From assembly GCA_963853835.1 (NCBI GenBank), contig OY970822.1, positions 50,308,404-50,372,403 on the forward strand: a DNA stretch of 64,000 nucleotides, written 5' to 3'. The notes beneath the pieces are model-generated. The model was given only the letters and a program-made list of their open reading frames with translations, made no database searches and was not told the origin of the DNA. Position numbers and translations under genes: made by a program. This DNA is from Calendula officinalis (taxonomy: Eukaryota; Streptophyta; Magnoliopsida; Asterales; Asteraceae). Shown piece after piece: positions 46,457 through 57,989 of this stretch; positions within the stretch are counted from its first letter, which is position 1; each line of letters opens with the position of its first letter.

Positions 46457-48094
46457 GATGTTGACCTCGTCCCGAATGTGCACATTGTCATGTATGGTAT
46501 TCTCTAACATTAGGCATACATAACGAGTAGACTAGCTACGGAAAACACAACGAAAAGGGTCACAAATAGTTCCCAGTCGCGAACTTCAGTTCGCGTTCGC
46601 GAACTCGAGTTCGCGTCGGGAACTCATCCGTGAACACTTCACGATCAACACCCAATTTCTATGTCCGCCTTTCACGATCGGGAACGGGAGTTCGCGTCGC
46701 GAACTCCCCAGGCCTGCTATATTCCTTCGATTTTAACAAGTGCAAAATACCAAAAGGAATAGACCGACACCCGAGTTGTAGATTGAGTCCACTCACCTTT
46801 CAACCTTCGATTTCCTTAACTCAGTGAGCTAGTATCACTGAGTCTCCTTCCCGGTTCCTGTAACAATTACACCGAGTTAGTGATCAATCCACCGAATTGT
46901 CAAATTCTCCAATTTAACGATTTAACACACATAATCCATAAAATACACATTTTATGGTATTACTAACTAGCACAATTCCATCAACACAACAATTGACCAT
47001 TTATGACCATTTAGCAATTCAACTCGACCGGTTGGTCCAAACGGGTCAAAAACCCGAACATGGCTATATCACTTCCACACCTCCATCAACTAACACATAA
47101 TCTTTACACTAATAATTTACAATCCTTTTGGCAATTCGTCAAGTTCATAACCAACACAATTCCAAATATTCTACTTACACAATCACTAATGCACTAATTT
47201 GACCCAAACACTAACTAGTTAAGCCTCAAGTCCATCTATACAAGGTTTTCATCATCCATAACTTACTAAACATGATTTCTCAACCTATTAAACAATTCCA
47301 AGCATTTAAACATCAAGAATTCCGAGGTTTGTCAAAACCCACCTTCAACATCCACCATTAATGGAGGTTGAAGGTGATTTTCAGCAAACCTTGTCTTCCT
47401 TCAACAATCTACCATACAAATGATGTAAAAGCTTGCATAAGCATACATTTCAACATCCATAACAAGATTTAACCACCAAACACTAGCATTCATAAACCCT
47501 AGTTCATAATCAAGTTCAAGAACATCAAGAGCAACAAAGGAGAAGATGGAACTTACTTCTAAGCTTCTTCTACACCAACACTAGTGTAATTTTCGGACCA
47601 AATAGCAAGGATTTAACCTCAAAAGCTCAAGAACAAGAAGAGAGAAAAGATGGCGTTGCTTGCAATGGAATAGTATGTGTTTGTGGATAATGTTCAAATG
47701 AATGAGACAAGGAAGAGAAAAGAGGGTTTCTCCCTCCCTCTCTCTCGACCGGCCTAAGCCAAAAAAGGGGGCCCACATGGCCTTCTTCCATCACTTATTT
47801 CCTTTTCAGTAAATGTCTAAAAGGTCCTTTTCGTAGTTAATTTATTTAAAATGGCAAACGGACTCCAACTTTAAAAACGAAAGCATTTCCGAAAACGAAA
47901 TTCAATAAAGAATCTAAAGATGTAAAAAACACATTTTCATTTCAAATATATCACAAATCGGGTATTTTAACCCCTTGTTGAAATACCCCAAAATACAGAA
48001 GGCAAATTAAATTAACTAAGCATTTAATCAGATAATCATTTAATAAAATACCTTAAGGTCAATAAACTACTAGGCCGGGTTTTGGGATGTTACA
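46457..48094 (-). repeat. 5' LTR of the gypsy element (truncated)
   Basis: Homologous to 44574-45302 at its two ends, with an extra internal stretch (46665-47575) that the left LTR has lost. The outermost about 525 bp of the left LTR have no counterpart here. Confidence 0.8.
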
Positions 48095-48279
48095 TTTACA
48101 CTAGAATCGAAAGGAGTGTTAAATTCCTTAATATTCAAGTGTTGAAACTCTGTCAAAATTTTCTCTATGTAATTAGATTGACTTAAATAAATTTGACTAT
48201 CTGTCCTTTTAACCTTAATACCAAGAATGGTATCCACTTCCCCTAAATCTTTCATCTTAAAAGTTCGAGGATAGGTATT

Positions 48280-49062
48280 TGTTGGGTCTCATATGTTGTA
48301 ACCAATAGTCTAGGGACAATTTGTGTATTTAGTCTAAACTTAGGCTAGGTATAAATAGTTAGTAGTAACTTAATTTCTCTAACCTTTGCCCTATTTTGTA
48401 ATTTACATATCCATAACAAAGTTTTTCTATCAATTTAAATCTTCTTAATTTCTACTTGTTATTGCTTAATCCATACTTAATCCTTGGTTTCACAACCCAC
48501 AATTGGTATCAGAACAAAAATTTTAATTGATATGATCCAAATCAGTAGAGATAAAGCAATTTTTGAAGATTTTGATGGGTTTTTGAAGAGTTTCTGAAAA
48601 GAAAGTTGAAGAAAATCAATTCCAATTCAAAATCGAAGGTATGATTCAAGTTTTTGATAGTATAACATTGTTCTATTACTGATTTCGAGCAAATCAATAG
48701 CAAATTTCATATTAAAATCATCAAAAACAAGGTTTAATTTCGTTTTTAAAAGTTCAAAAATGAAGAACATGAAGAACATGAAGAACGCCATATTTTCGGA
48801 GCTTTAAAGCAAAAATCGAGAAAATCAGAACTTGTTTTCGAAAAAGTGTTTGCATAGGATTGTAGGTAATTGAAAATCGAACGTTTTGCAAAAAGAATCA
48901 CTCGATTTGGTTAAGAAATGAGCAAGTTATGATGATTTTAGTGAATTTTTGAAAAATCAAGATCTGATCTAAAAGTTCCCGGCCGGAGAACCCAAAAGTT
49001 CCCGGACCGAGAACCCAAAAGTTCCCGACTCGAGAACCCAAAAGTTCCCGGCTCGAGAACTA
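48280..49062 (+). mobile_element. Sirevirus-like 5' LTR, PBS and leader
   Basis: LTR 48280-48501 (222 bp, TGTTGGG...CCCACA, TATAAATA at 48350), PBS TGGTATCAGAAC at 48504-48515, then a leader with a good donor (AAG|GTATGATT near 48640) and a palindrome array at 48972-49062. It interrupts the copia RT at 48280. Nothing of gag is visible before the Helitron begins. Confidence 0.75.
48972..49062 (+). repeat. GTTCCCGG..CGAGAAC palindrome array
   Basis: Four 23-bp tandem units of GTTCCCGGCCGGAGAAC-type palindromes with a CCAAAA linker. It starts about 457 nt after the PBS. The motif differs from TTCGGCCCGAA, but placement and symmetry are alike. Confidence 0.85.
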
Positions 49063-49210
49063 TTATTGAAAAGTCAAAAAGAAATCTTATACGACGTCGT
49101 TTACCGCTAGAACTTTCATCAGGCACAACTTTAAACAAAGTTGGAAAAGAAAAAGCTATATGACAAAAAAACAATCTCCAATAAAGTAATATTTAACTCC
49201 CTATTAAATA
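49063..49210. other. Short stretch between Sirevirus leader and Helitron
   Basis: No gene or repeat that I recognise; presumably the rest of the Sirevirus leader. Confidence 0.4.
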
Positions 49211-49434
49211 CTAGGATAAAACCCGCGCGATGCGGCGGCTACGAACTATATATTCCTGACGATTAAATGTCCATTGGTTATATATTTTACAACAAATACA
49301 GTATAAGCGTGAAAACTATGTATAAATAGAGGTAAAAAACAAGAGTTAGCATTGGCATTAAAATGTTGTTCGATTACATGTTTTGAAGTATAATAACACA
49401 AATGATCCATCTCCAAAGACTTAGCAACGGCCAT

Positions 49435-49985
49435 TTCCACATCAATTAGGTTTGGCTCAAACTTTCTGCATGTAAGTCTCGTGCCATTATTAAGGCGGTT
49501 TTACCATATAATTTTACGGTCATTTGGATCATGTGGCGACATAGAAACGCAATTATGTTCAACAACGGTGATGCCCGAAGAAATATGCTCGTAGACTCTT
49601 TTCGCGTATCTTTGGATTTGTAATCGTAGAGTTAAGTATAAAGTTAGTTGGGCCGAATGGCTTATTTTACCATGTAATTACTAAACTCTTGTTCTTCTAG
49701 CTTTAAGCTAGTTTTTTAATGAAAGCCGTTTCCAAAAAAAAAAAAGTATCGTGCCATTACATAATCCCTGGGAGGGATCGATATTGCGTAAAAGTATTAT
49801 CGGGCACCCAATTTTGAGCTGGAGAACATGCGGGGGAATACCACTAACATTAAGGGAGTTCAAAATTTTCATAGGATAGAATCTGATTCTGTCATCCTCC
49901 GTTTCATCGAAATTGTAATATATTTTTCGACCCCACAAAATGTATCGATCAACCTCTCGTTAAGGTCATTAACATGGTTTTTTTT
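49435..49985 (-). pseudogene. C-terminal Helitron helicase (RepHel) remnant
   Basis: Minus-strand motifs in order: a L-N-E-R-L-I-D segment (about 49950-49985), then a frameshift near 49925. Next come D-E-T-E-D-D, L-N-S-L-N-V-S-G and G-C-P-I-I-L-L-R-N (49750-49900). The L-C-N-G-T-R-L motif is split by the LINE-like insertion at 49490-49748. This is the end of the PIF1-like helicase that unwinds DNA for Helitron movement. The Rep nuclease and most helicase motifs are absent. Confidence 0.8.
49490..49748 (+). mobile_element. 5'-truncated LINE-like retroposon with poly(A)
   Basis: About 259 bp ending in an A-rich tail (49733-49745), flanked by an 11-bp duplication TCGTGCCATTA (49479-49489 and 49749-49759). 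The tail sequence TTTTTTAATGAAAGCC before poly(A) resembles plant LINE 3' ends. It interrupts the helicase remnant. Confidence 0.7.
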
Positions 49986-49999
49986 TTTTTGTTGATAAA

Positions 50000-50639
50000 A
50001 TAGCCCGAGAAATAATATAATCTGGTGAATTTCTGTTGACCTGTAAAGAAGGAAATATTGCATGATAATTGTGTATAATATAGAGTTAAAAAGCAAGAAT
50101 TAGCATTGGTGCAGAATTGTGTACAACACTTTTGATCTATGTTTTAAAACCAGGATGATTTTTAGTCGGCCTATTACGATAGCCACAATAGCCGGATGAA
50201 TCGTCGGGTTTACTCGGATCATCTAAAAACATAGAAAAAATATTAGATAAAATTACGTCAAAAGTTAACTCGTCAGGTTCCTTATGGGATGAATCATCGG
50301 GTTAACTCGGATTATTCATATATGTAAAGTTGAATCATCAAAAGTTAAAAGATGGGAAAAAACAACAAAAAGAGTATCAACGTTATAAACACTATCTTAA
50401 AATTAAAAATGAAATTATGTCAACATCAATGCTAAAAAAATGAAATTATTTAATGATGCGAATCAAATCAAAACTACCGTATATACAAAAAAAGGAATTA
50501 AACAAATGCAAATTGGTAGATAAATAACCATGATAACTGCAATGCCAATGAGATCAATGTAAGATAAAATAAAATATATAAGATTTAGAATAAATCATCA
50601 TGTAATCGATTAAAACAACAACATCGTATAAAGTTTAGT
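50000..50639. other. Helitron interior without a readable gene
   Basis: AT-rich. Two related CGTCGGGTT/ATCATCGGGTT phrases at about 50200 and 50290. Nothing else assigned. Confidence 0.4.
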
Positions 50640-51899
50640 GCTAACCTTGATGAAACCAATTTCCTTTGGGTTGCTATGGAAGCATTGCCTGCAACACATA
50701 AGGTCGTACTTTCTGATCAGCCCAGGTGAATTACCATGCATACACGGCTGGTACATCATAATCACAAATAAGAAACAAATTAGTAACATTACACACAGTT
50801 ACCGATAACTAAAAACTAACAAACACAAAAAACAGAATGTCATAGAAACGCTTTTCAAATGCTACAAGTAAGTAAATGTACTAACACTAAATGATAGACA
50901 ACTAAAGAAAAAACAAAGTAGCTACAATGATATAGAAGGCTTAAATAATATCAACAAACATGTAAGAAAGTTAAAAAATTTACTGAAAATTAGAGACATT
51001 TTATGGTGAGCAACCAAATGATAAAATTACCATGAATTCGTTGGTACATATCAATTTTCCAGGGAAAAAAGTTTCCTTCCCATAAGGAACCTGCAAAATG
51101 TACCACAAATAAGCACTTACAAACATGTTTATGCAACAACTTTGGTTGACTTACCAATCTAATGTTTAAGAAGGTGTTTGGGAATAATGATTATGATCCT
51201 GTGAGTTAATTTCTTCAGTCAATTTCTACGGTTGTGTAATAGTATGTTGAGATCTTTCTAGTTGATGTGAGAGCTTTAAAACGAGTGGTTACAGTTGCAC
51301 CTTTTATTCTTCTCCTAAACTGCAATATAACCCAAGACAAAATCAAATAAACGTCAAATAAAAATCTATATCTAAAAATCTATATCGAAAATCAGAATCA
51401 AATTAAATTAAAAAAAAGTTACTACCTCCAGTTTTTTCCTAGCATCACCACCAAATCGCCCACTTTCATCAAGAGTTACACTTTGTAAAATCAGATTATA
51501 AAAAAAAAAGTCGATTGAAATATGGAAATACGAATCAAGTTGAAATATTTACCTCGTTCACAATAGGATTATCATATTGTAGAAGCATTTTCTTGTCAAA
51601 TCCAAGGTCTTCATTAAACATACAAAGCAAAATGACAAAAATACAAGATTGGCTTATGAAAGCAATATTACGGGTTGGGTAATGGGTCAATAAAGATACT
51701 TTATATGTGAGTCTTGGAGTATTTTACCGGGTCGACCCGTTACGTTGACTGCACAATTTATGTAACTTGATATTTCTAAATAATATCAACAACTTTATCG
51801 GCTTAAAAGTCTCAGGAGCACGGATGCAATAATATCCACCACATTCTGTACCTGAATTATAATTTAAAAAAGTAAGTTCAAAATGTAGATTAGAATAAA

Positions 51900-53483
51900 G
51901 ATAAATAATATAAAGTGACTTGCATTAGCATTAGTGACTTAAACGGTGAGGGCTGCTCGTAGCTGGTATGTGTTTCGTTTCGTGAATGCAAAGAAAAAAT
52001 GGTTGAGTCATCTAGTTTTTATAAATAATGTAGGTAATAAGAATTATAAATTAACACATTAAATGAATATTAATGCCAACACATAACCGAAATTTGAGAT
52101 TTTCGTTCAATATCTTCAAAATTGGAAATTTCCTGATGTGATAGGATGTGAATATTATTAACATTTAATTGTCAGTTATAAAATGAAGTCAATTAAAACA
52201 TATATTTAATTGTGGTCTAAATTATAACGTATGCTATTAACTTTTCACATGTAGGTAAACGTGTGCTATTAAAACCTATATTAATATCTTCACTCGTAAC
52301 TTTAAAATAATATTCACTCCCAATTGGAATATAGACCGGTTAAATTAAAACGTATGCTATTAACTTTTCACATGTTGGTAAATGTATGCTATTAAAACGT
52401 ATATTAAATTAATATTAATGCCAAAACATAACATACGCTATTAAAACGTATATTAAATGAATATTAAAACGTATATTTAATGGTGGTCTAAATTAAGCAT
52501 ATTAAACGTATATTTAATATCTTCACTATAAACGTAACTAAAATCCAGTCGTTTCATTAAAGATATTAATGGTACGCTTCTAAAATCCAGTCGTTTCATT
52601 TTAAAATGAAGTCAGTCCGAAAATTAATACCAAAACATAACTGAAAATGGATATTCAATTAGTTAAGGTCAACACTCCCAGAATAACATATTTATATTCT
52701 ATATATAACATTTATCATGGACTGAACAGTAGCTTACCAGTTAGATTTTGACAACACATCCTTTATTTTTGTCTTTATATTTAAAGTGAACGGAAACAAA
52801 AACGTCATGTGAGTACAGCGCATGTGGCTAACGTCATGTGTCCACAAAGGGATGTCACCTGTTCGAATCCCAACTCCCGCTCCCACTTTTTGCCCTATAT
52901 ATTTTAGAAGTTAATGTGGTTGTCCTGTAGCCAGAAGGGAAGCTCAAATCCCAACTTTACTTTCCCCCATATATTTACAGATTTCCTTATATTTTTACCT
53001 TAGCTTTGATTTTTTTTTTTAAATGACAACTTGATCTCCTAAATTTTAATAGTATTTAATAGTTATATTTTTTTAACATTATAATTTACTATCAAAACCT
53101 TTATGTCTCTATGTAACCAATAACTTTCTATATAACTTATAGTGATGTTCTTTTTTAATACGACAAATATTATTAGTGTTTTTATTTTTATTTTTGGTAT
53201 CATTATTAATAATTTTCTATATAAAGTTGATTCGAAAGAGACCTGATTTCCAAAATAATAGATTATACTACTATGATCTTACTTTTACTATAAAGTTTTT
53301 GGGATGACATGAATCACACACACTCCACAGTTAGTAAAATTAATGGATACAAATCGACATAATAAATAAAAATAAAAACAATTTGCATATATTCATTAGA
53401 GTAACACAAGTCAACCATATAGTTAGACCTTTTACAATTGAGACGTTTACTAATCTAAACATCTTTTAAGCATCATTAAAAAC
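51900..53483. other. AT-rich sequence upstream of the second Helitron end
   Basis: Many partly repeated phrases (ACGTATGCTATTAACTTTTCACATG at about 52228 and 52348 in variants). At 52850-52960 two GTTCGAATCCC/CTCAAATCCC phrases resemble a tRNA B box. No gene. Confidence 0.4.
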
Positions 53484-53516
53484 CCCCGCGGCATCGCGCG
53501 GGGTAGTTACTGCTAG
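53484..53516 (+). mobile_element. Second Helitron 3' terminus, plus strand
   Basis: A 7-bp stem CCCCGCG/CGCGGGG (53484-53490 with 53497-53503) with loop GCATCG, 9 nt, then CTAG (53513-53516) followed by T. This is the classical Helitron end. It shares the GCATCGCGCGGG core with the terminus at 49211-49240 in the opposite orientation. I could not place its 5' end. Confidence 0.8.
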
Positions 53517-54640
53517 TTTATTACAATTAACATTAACATATTATCGTGCACCCAATGACAATTATTATACGAATAAAACGAAAATAATTAGAAAGTTTAA
53601 TATTCGTTATAAAAATGTAGTCAATGCATGTAATATTAGCATTAACTTTTTAGAATGAAGTCAGTGCAACCAATTAAAAGGTTGTACTACAAGAAATTTA
53701 AACGTTTGTAAAATGCACAAAATGCAGTATGAGTAGATTGATTTGGAAAGTTATTAAATTGTAGTCAAGTAAAAGGCTTCTAAAATGCAGTTAATAGTTT
53801 TTTAAAATGAAGTCAATGCATCCAATTAAAACGTTTCAATGCAGGCAATGAAAACATTTAATATTTGTTTGTTTATAAAATTCAAAATTTCCTTGAGGTA
53901 GGATGTGAATATTATTAACTTTTAATGGTAAGTTATAAAATGGGCATTTTAATATATATTATAGAGTTCAATGCGTTAAAATTTCAAGCCTTTATTACTA
54001 TCTATTAAATGTTTGAATTAACAATTAATTCATATGCATTAAAAATTTTAAAACACAAGCATAATTGGACCACAACGGTTGACCGAAAGGATGACATGTA
54101 ACTCAGTTAAAAACAACCTTCAATGATTGGGCACTTCCATAAGATTTAATTTCAAACTTAATTACTTCATTCTATCCCGATTACCCCTTCATTTTAGGTA
54201 TATGTTTTAGCTTTTATCTATACACTTAATTAATTCATTTGATTCTATGTAATCGGTTTATTCTACGAAAATTAATTAAATTAATTGTATGATTCTTCCA
54301 TTAGAACCAAATACGGTAAAAGATATTACATTGTAATAAAGATGGAAAATAAGAGTAAATGTAAGAAAAAGCAAAACGTAAGTTATGCTTTGGATAGATG
54401 GAATATAAGAGTAAAAAAATCACATTGTAATAAAGATGGAAAATAATAGTAATGCATTGATGGAATAAATAAGTGTGAGCAACTGTTCCTCTGGTTGATA
54501 GTAGTAAGACGCTTATTTTTTAATAAGAAATTTCTAATTCGTTTAGCATTATGTAGCAGGTCCTCGGGGGGGGGGGGGTGATGGCAATGCCGAAGGTCCA
54601 CCCGTTGCCTTCTTTTTGCTGTTCAAAAAAAAAAAAGCAA
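53517..54640. other. AT-rich Helitron interior
   Basis: No supported gene. Contains a run of 12 G at about 54567 and an A run near 54627, which could be an old retroposon tail. Confidence 0.4.
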
Positions 54641-56523
54641 TTCCGATTCATCTGAGGTTTGATAAGCTGCAGTGACCGTGGTTCTGGAATTGGAGGGTTG
54701 AACTCAATAGTTGAAACATCAGTGGAAACAAGAAAGTTGGCTGAAGTGTACAAATACAAAAAATGGTTATCAATGAAACTATTAAATTGTCATATGAAAT
54801 CATCAAATTATCAATGAAAAAATGGTCGTTGGGAAAATTGGAATTTACATCTATGTGTATGATTATGATGCAATCTCTTAAAAACGGGTTGTTGCCTTAC
54901 AAGTTACTCCCCTACTAAAGAATGAACAAAATTTGGGTCAATTTGTATCATAACTGCCAAACACTTAATAATTGGAATGAATGTTTATAATCGTTTTACC
55001 TTAGAAGTCGATCTATTTAAAAATGTGCTTTTTCCCAGCTGCATTAATGTTGATAACCTTTAAAAAAAAAACTAAATCGGTAAAAAAAAAATGCTAGGAG
55101 TAACTGCATATTCGTGAATAAAGGAAAAAAGGAGGTGGTTTCCTAAATCTTTTCCACGAATTGATGGCATCATAAAGAGGAGCGGAATTTTGGGCTTATT
55201 AAAAAATAAGGAGGCTAGTAGTTAACATGTTTCGGGTAGAACACCAAATATTGGATGTGGTCAAGTGGTAAGTCATATATATCTGTTGGTGGAGGTTCCG
55301 AGTTCGGTTTTAGTGTTGAATATTATTGCCCATTCATTACGAACAAAGCTATAATTGTCAAAGCGAGGAAAGTGTTCGACATCGTTGTAATCAATTTTGA
55401 AATACTTTAAAGAAAAGACATCGCCTTCTAGTTTTCGGCGTTGGTATGCAGAAACTAAGATGGGGGGGATAATTGCAGCGAATTTGTGCCTCTGAAAATA
55501 ATGATTATTAGTAGAAAAATAAGGAGATCGTATAATAATTAGTAGTAACTTACAAATCTGTCAAGCAGGAACAAATATAGTTTGTTATGTTTGTGGTCAA
55601 GCCAAACATATTCAACTCGAACAAATTTGCATTTGTACCAGTAATGTGGATTCCAGATGTCTTCAAAGTTTTCAATCGGTTCATATCCATCAAATTCCTT
55701 CGAAAGAGAAATAGAAAAATATTAGTTAACACCGAATTTATGATTTTAAAGTAAGAACTTGAAACTCTGAATTTAGTCAAATAGACGTTACCTCTACTTC
55801 TTCACCTAGTCGTGGCAGTGGCTGGAGAACTGAAGCACCATATTGGGTGATTAAAGTCATGAAGAAGATAATATGATTGTAAGTTTTCACGTCGTTCGTA
55901 GGTTGCACAACAACCCCATCGTAAGTTGATGGAGTATATATATATAGCTTAGAAAAAAACGTAAAATTATATATATCTACTATATAAATAATGCACATCA
56001 TAATTGTTAAAACATATGATTTAAATGATTTCAATGTTTATGTTTTAAAATGCACGTTCAAGTCAATTAGCTATGAAAAAAACGTAAAATGATTTAAATG
56101 ATTTCAATGCGTATGTTTTAAAACGCACGTACAAGTCAATTAGCTATAAAAAAACGCATATCATACTTGAATTAAACGTATGCTTTGAATGTTAAAATAA
56201 AAAACGCTTTAAATAATTACCATTAAGGATTGTTGTTTCTAAAAATAAGAGTAGAAAACGTCTTATTTGTAACGGTTATAATGATTTGCGTCTGCACATT
56301 GAAAGCATAGTGACTTAGTGTTTCGTTTTTGTACCAAAAATGTGATGTGGTGTAGTGGTAAGGTGCATAATTGTGTTTCTAGAGAGCCCAAGTTTGAAAC
56401 CTGTTAAAAGTTTTTTTTTTCAATTAAGATGTTGGTTTAAGACCTTTCAGAAATGACAGACCTGTTTTAAGACCTGCTAAAAGTAGAAAGTCATTCCTGC
56501 ATTATAGATAGTAGAGATAGAGA

Positions 56524-57989
56524 TAATATCACTTCTCAAAATTTTCTTAAATCATATTTATATTTGATATTAATTTCGTCAACCACCATCAAACATACAT
56601 CATCATCAAGACTTCTCTCCAAGATCAAATCATCAGCACCACCGTTAGACCTCCGACTACCCACTCCGACAAACACCCCAGCCCCACCATCAACCTCCAT
56701 CATCAATCGTCTTCTCCGTCAATCTCTTGTTTTCCGGCGACCATTCCACCGCCCACAGCAGCTCCGCCACAGCCCATCTCCGCCGCTTATAATCATCTTC
56801 TCCGGCGAATCTTTCATTTCTCCGGCGAACCATTATAATCGACGGCAGCCCACCGAACCTTCACCGACGACACGACTCTTGCTCATCCACCACAAATCCA
56901 TCTGCACGCCTCCGACAGACACTCATCTCCGCCGTCGCAACCACCATCGTCAACGCTTCACCTCCGGTAGACCTCCTCACCTCCGGTCTTCATTCTTCAC
57001 CGTTTTACAAAAGTAGTTTACTGTCATCGATAATCCATTTAATCCACCACCACCGTTCCATTCTTTCTCCAACAGCCCTTCATCATCACGACTCCATCAT
57101 CACCAGCAACAATCTCTAACCATCATACCATCTTCTTCTCCGGCGAGTATTGGTTTTCCCGGCAGTGTTTCTGTCACAAGCAATCACCACTTATCCATTA
57201 ACGGCTATAATCAATCCGGCATCAACGAAACTGTTTTGAACAAGTAGATTTTAGCAAGTGGATTTTAGTCTGAAACATCACTGTACTCGAACATCAAAAA
57301 CTGTTTTGAACTGATATGTACAACTAAAATTGCATACACTACAAACCACTACATAATAAATAATAAAAAAAATTAAATTAATAATAATAAGGGATTTTCT
57401 AACTCATGCCCTAAGGGCATGAGATAAGAGACATTTAATGAATAAGAATTTCCTTAAACAATTGAAATTACATTTAATGGATCTCGTAAATTAGTAAAGA
57501 ATGAAGTTTATTAATGATTATTTATACATTTTTAGAAATATTCAAGATTATTAAATGTCTCTTATCTCTGAGTAATTATCCAATTCATCATATTAAAATC
57601 AATTTCTGAAATATTCACCATTGGAAATTTGCACATTTTGAGTTAATTCTTTCTTATTGGAAATCGGCAATTTATGCTACGAATTATTGTATGGCATTAA
57701 TCATAAATTAAATGTATTAATTAAAAGAATTCAAACCATGCGTAATCATATTGCTGGTGTAATTAATTGGAATTCAAAACTTTGAGGATTCTATTAATTC
57801 TCAGATTCAACATCACACTCCAACATCATATTGCCGACTAGAAGAAATTCATTAATATTTTTTTGAGAATTTTCATAAAAATTAATTTGTTAAGTTCAAT
57901 CTTTTTAGTTTAAAACAAATCGTTTTGTCACATCATTTCATTTAAAATTTTCACATTTTGAAAACAAAAGAGTTATAAGGGATGGAAAT
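56524..57989. other. Sequence between Helitron and Sirevirus gag
   Basis: 56560-57200 is C/T-rich with repeated TCTCCGGCGA words; the 150-codon frame there has no domain and looks like leader-type low complexity. 57401-57566 resembles the MITE at 39692 (TCATGCCCTAAGGGCATGA palindrome and AGATAAGAGACATTTAAT inverted at the other end). The rest is AT-rich. Confidence 0.45.

Larger units (their letters stand above)
44048..48094 (-). mobile_element. Deleted chromovirus-type gypsy element
   Basis: Flanked by a perfect TTTAC duplication (44043-44047 and 48095-48099), ends TGTAACACC and GATGTTACA. Left LTR 44048-45302. The right LTR occupies about 46457-48094 but lacks its outer part. Between them only the 3' end of pol (about 45315-45785) and a piece of another gypsy LTR remain. 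The shared LTR parts differ by roughly 4% by eye, so it is older than the Sirevirus. Confidence 0.85.
42501..48279 (-). pseudogene. Copia RT/RNase H in pieces, interrupted by two insertions
   Basis: Three minus-strand pieces form one coding run: 48100-48279 (RT, with M-K-D-L-G), 43991-44042, and 42501-43155 (RNase H with A-E-L-I-T-L and the T-K-P-L end). The breaks are the gypsy element at 44048-48094 and the hAT-like element at 43156-43982. Removing each insertion and one copy of its duplication lets the frame continue. The 5' part of RT is cut off at 48280 by a Sirevirus LTR. Confidence 0.85.
50640..56035 (-). pseudogene. Possible RPA-like (OB-fold) gene of the Helitron, exons in pieces
   Basis: Several minus-strand blocks read as exons with GT/AG edges: about 55800-55990, 55555-55700 (donor GTAAGTT near 55553), 55310-55495, 54640-54760, 51420-51600 and 50640-51090. 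The third block has E-G-D-V-F-S-L-K-Y-F, which fits a replication protein A OB fold. The last has C-x3-H...C-C-x2-C, a possible zinc ribbon. Plant Helitrons often carry RPA-like genes for single-strand DNA. Exon limits are approximate, and the region is broken by a second Helitron end and A/T-rich insertions. I may be joining unrelated pieces. Confidence 0.4.
49211..56523 (-). mobile_element. Helitron, minus strand, 7.3 kb
   Basis: In its own direction it starts TCTCTATCTC at 56523 and ends CTAG at 49211. A GC-rich imperfect hairpin (49221-49240) lies about 10 nt before the end, and it sits between A and T as Helitrons do. Inside, on the same strand, are remnants of the Helitron helicase near the 3' end and a candidate RPA-like gene, both typical cargo. 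Another Helitron 3' end lies inside at 53516. Confidence 0.75.

Noticed and set aside
54567..54578. Run of 12 G
   Set aside because: Probably a simple homopolymer or sequencing artefact; nothing around it gives it a role.
55257..55330. tRNA-like A-box and B-box words (also near 52850 and 56343)
   Set aside because: No cloverleaf could be completed; at most old SINE heads or tRNA relics.
56564..57016. 150-codon P/S/R-rich frame
   Set aside because: Low-complexity C-rich sequence with TCTCCGGCGA repeats; no domain, no family and no plausible gene structure.
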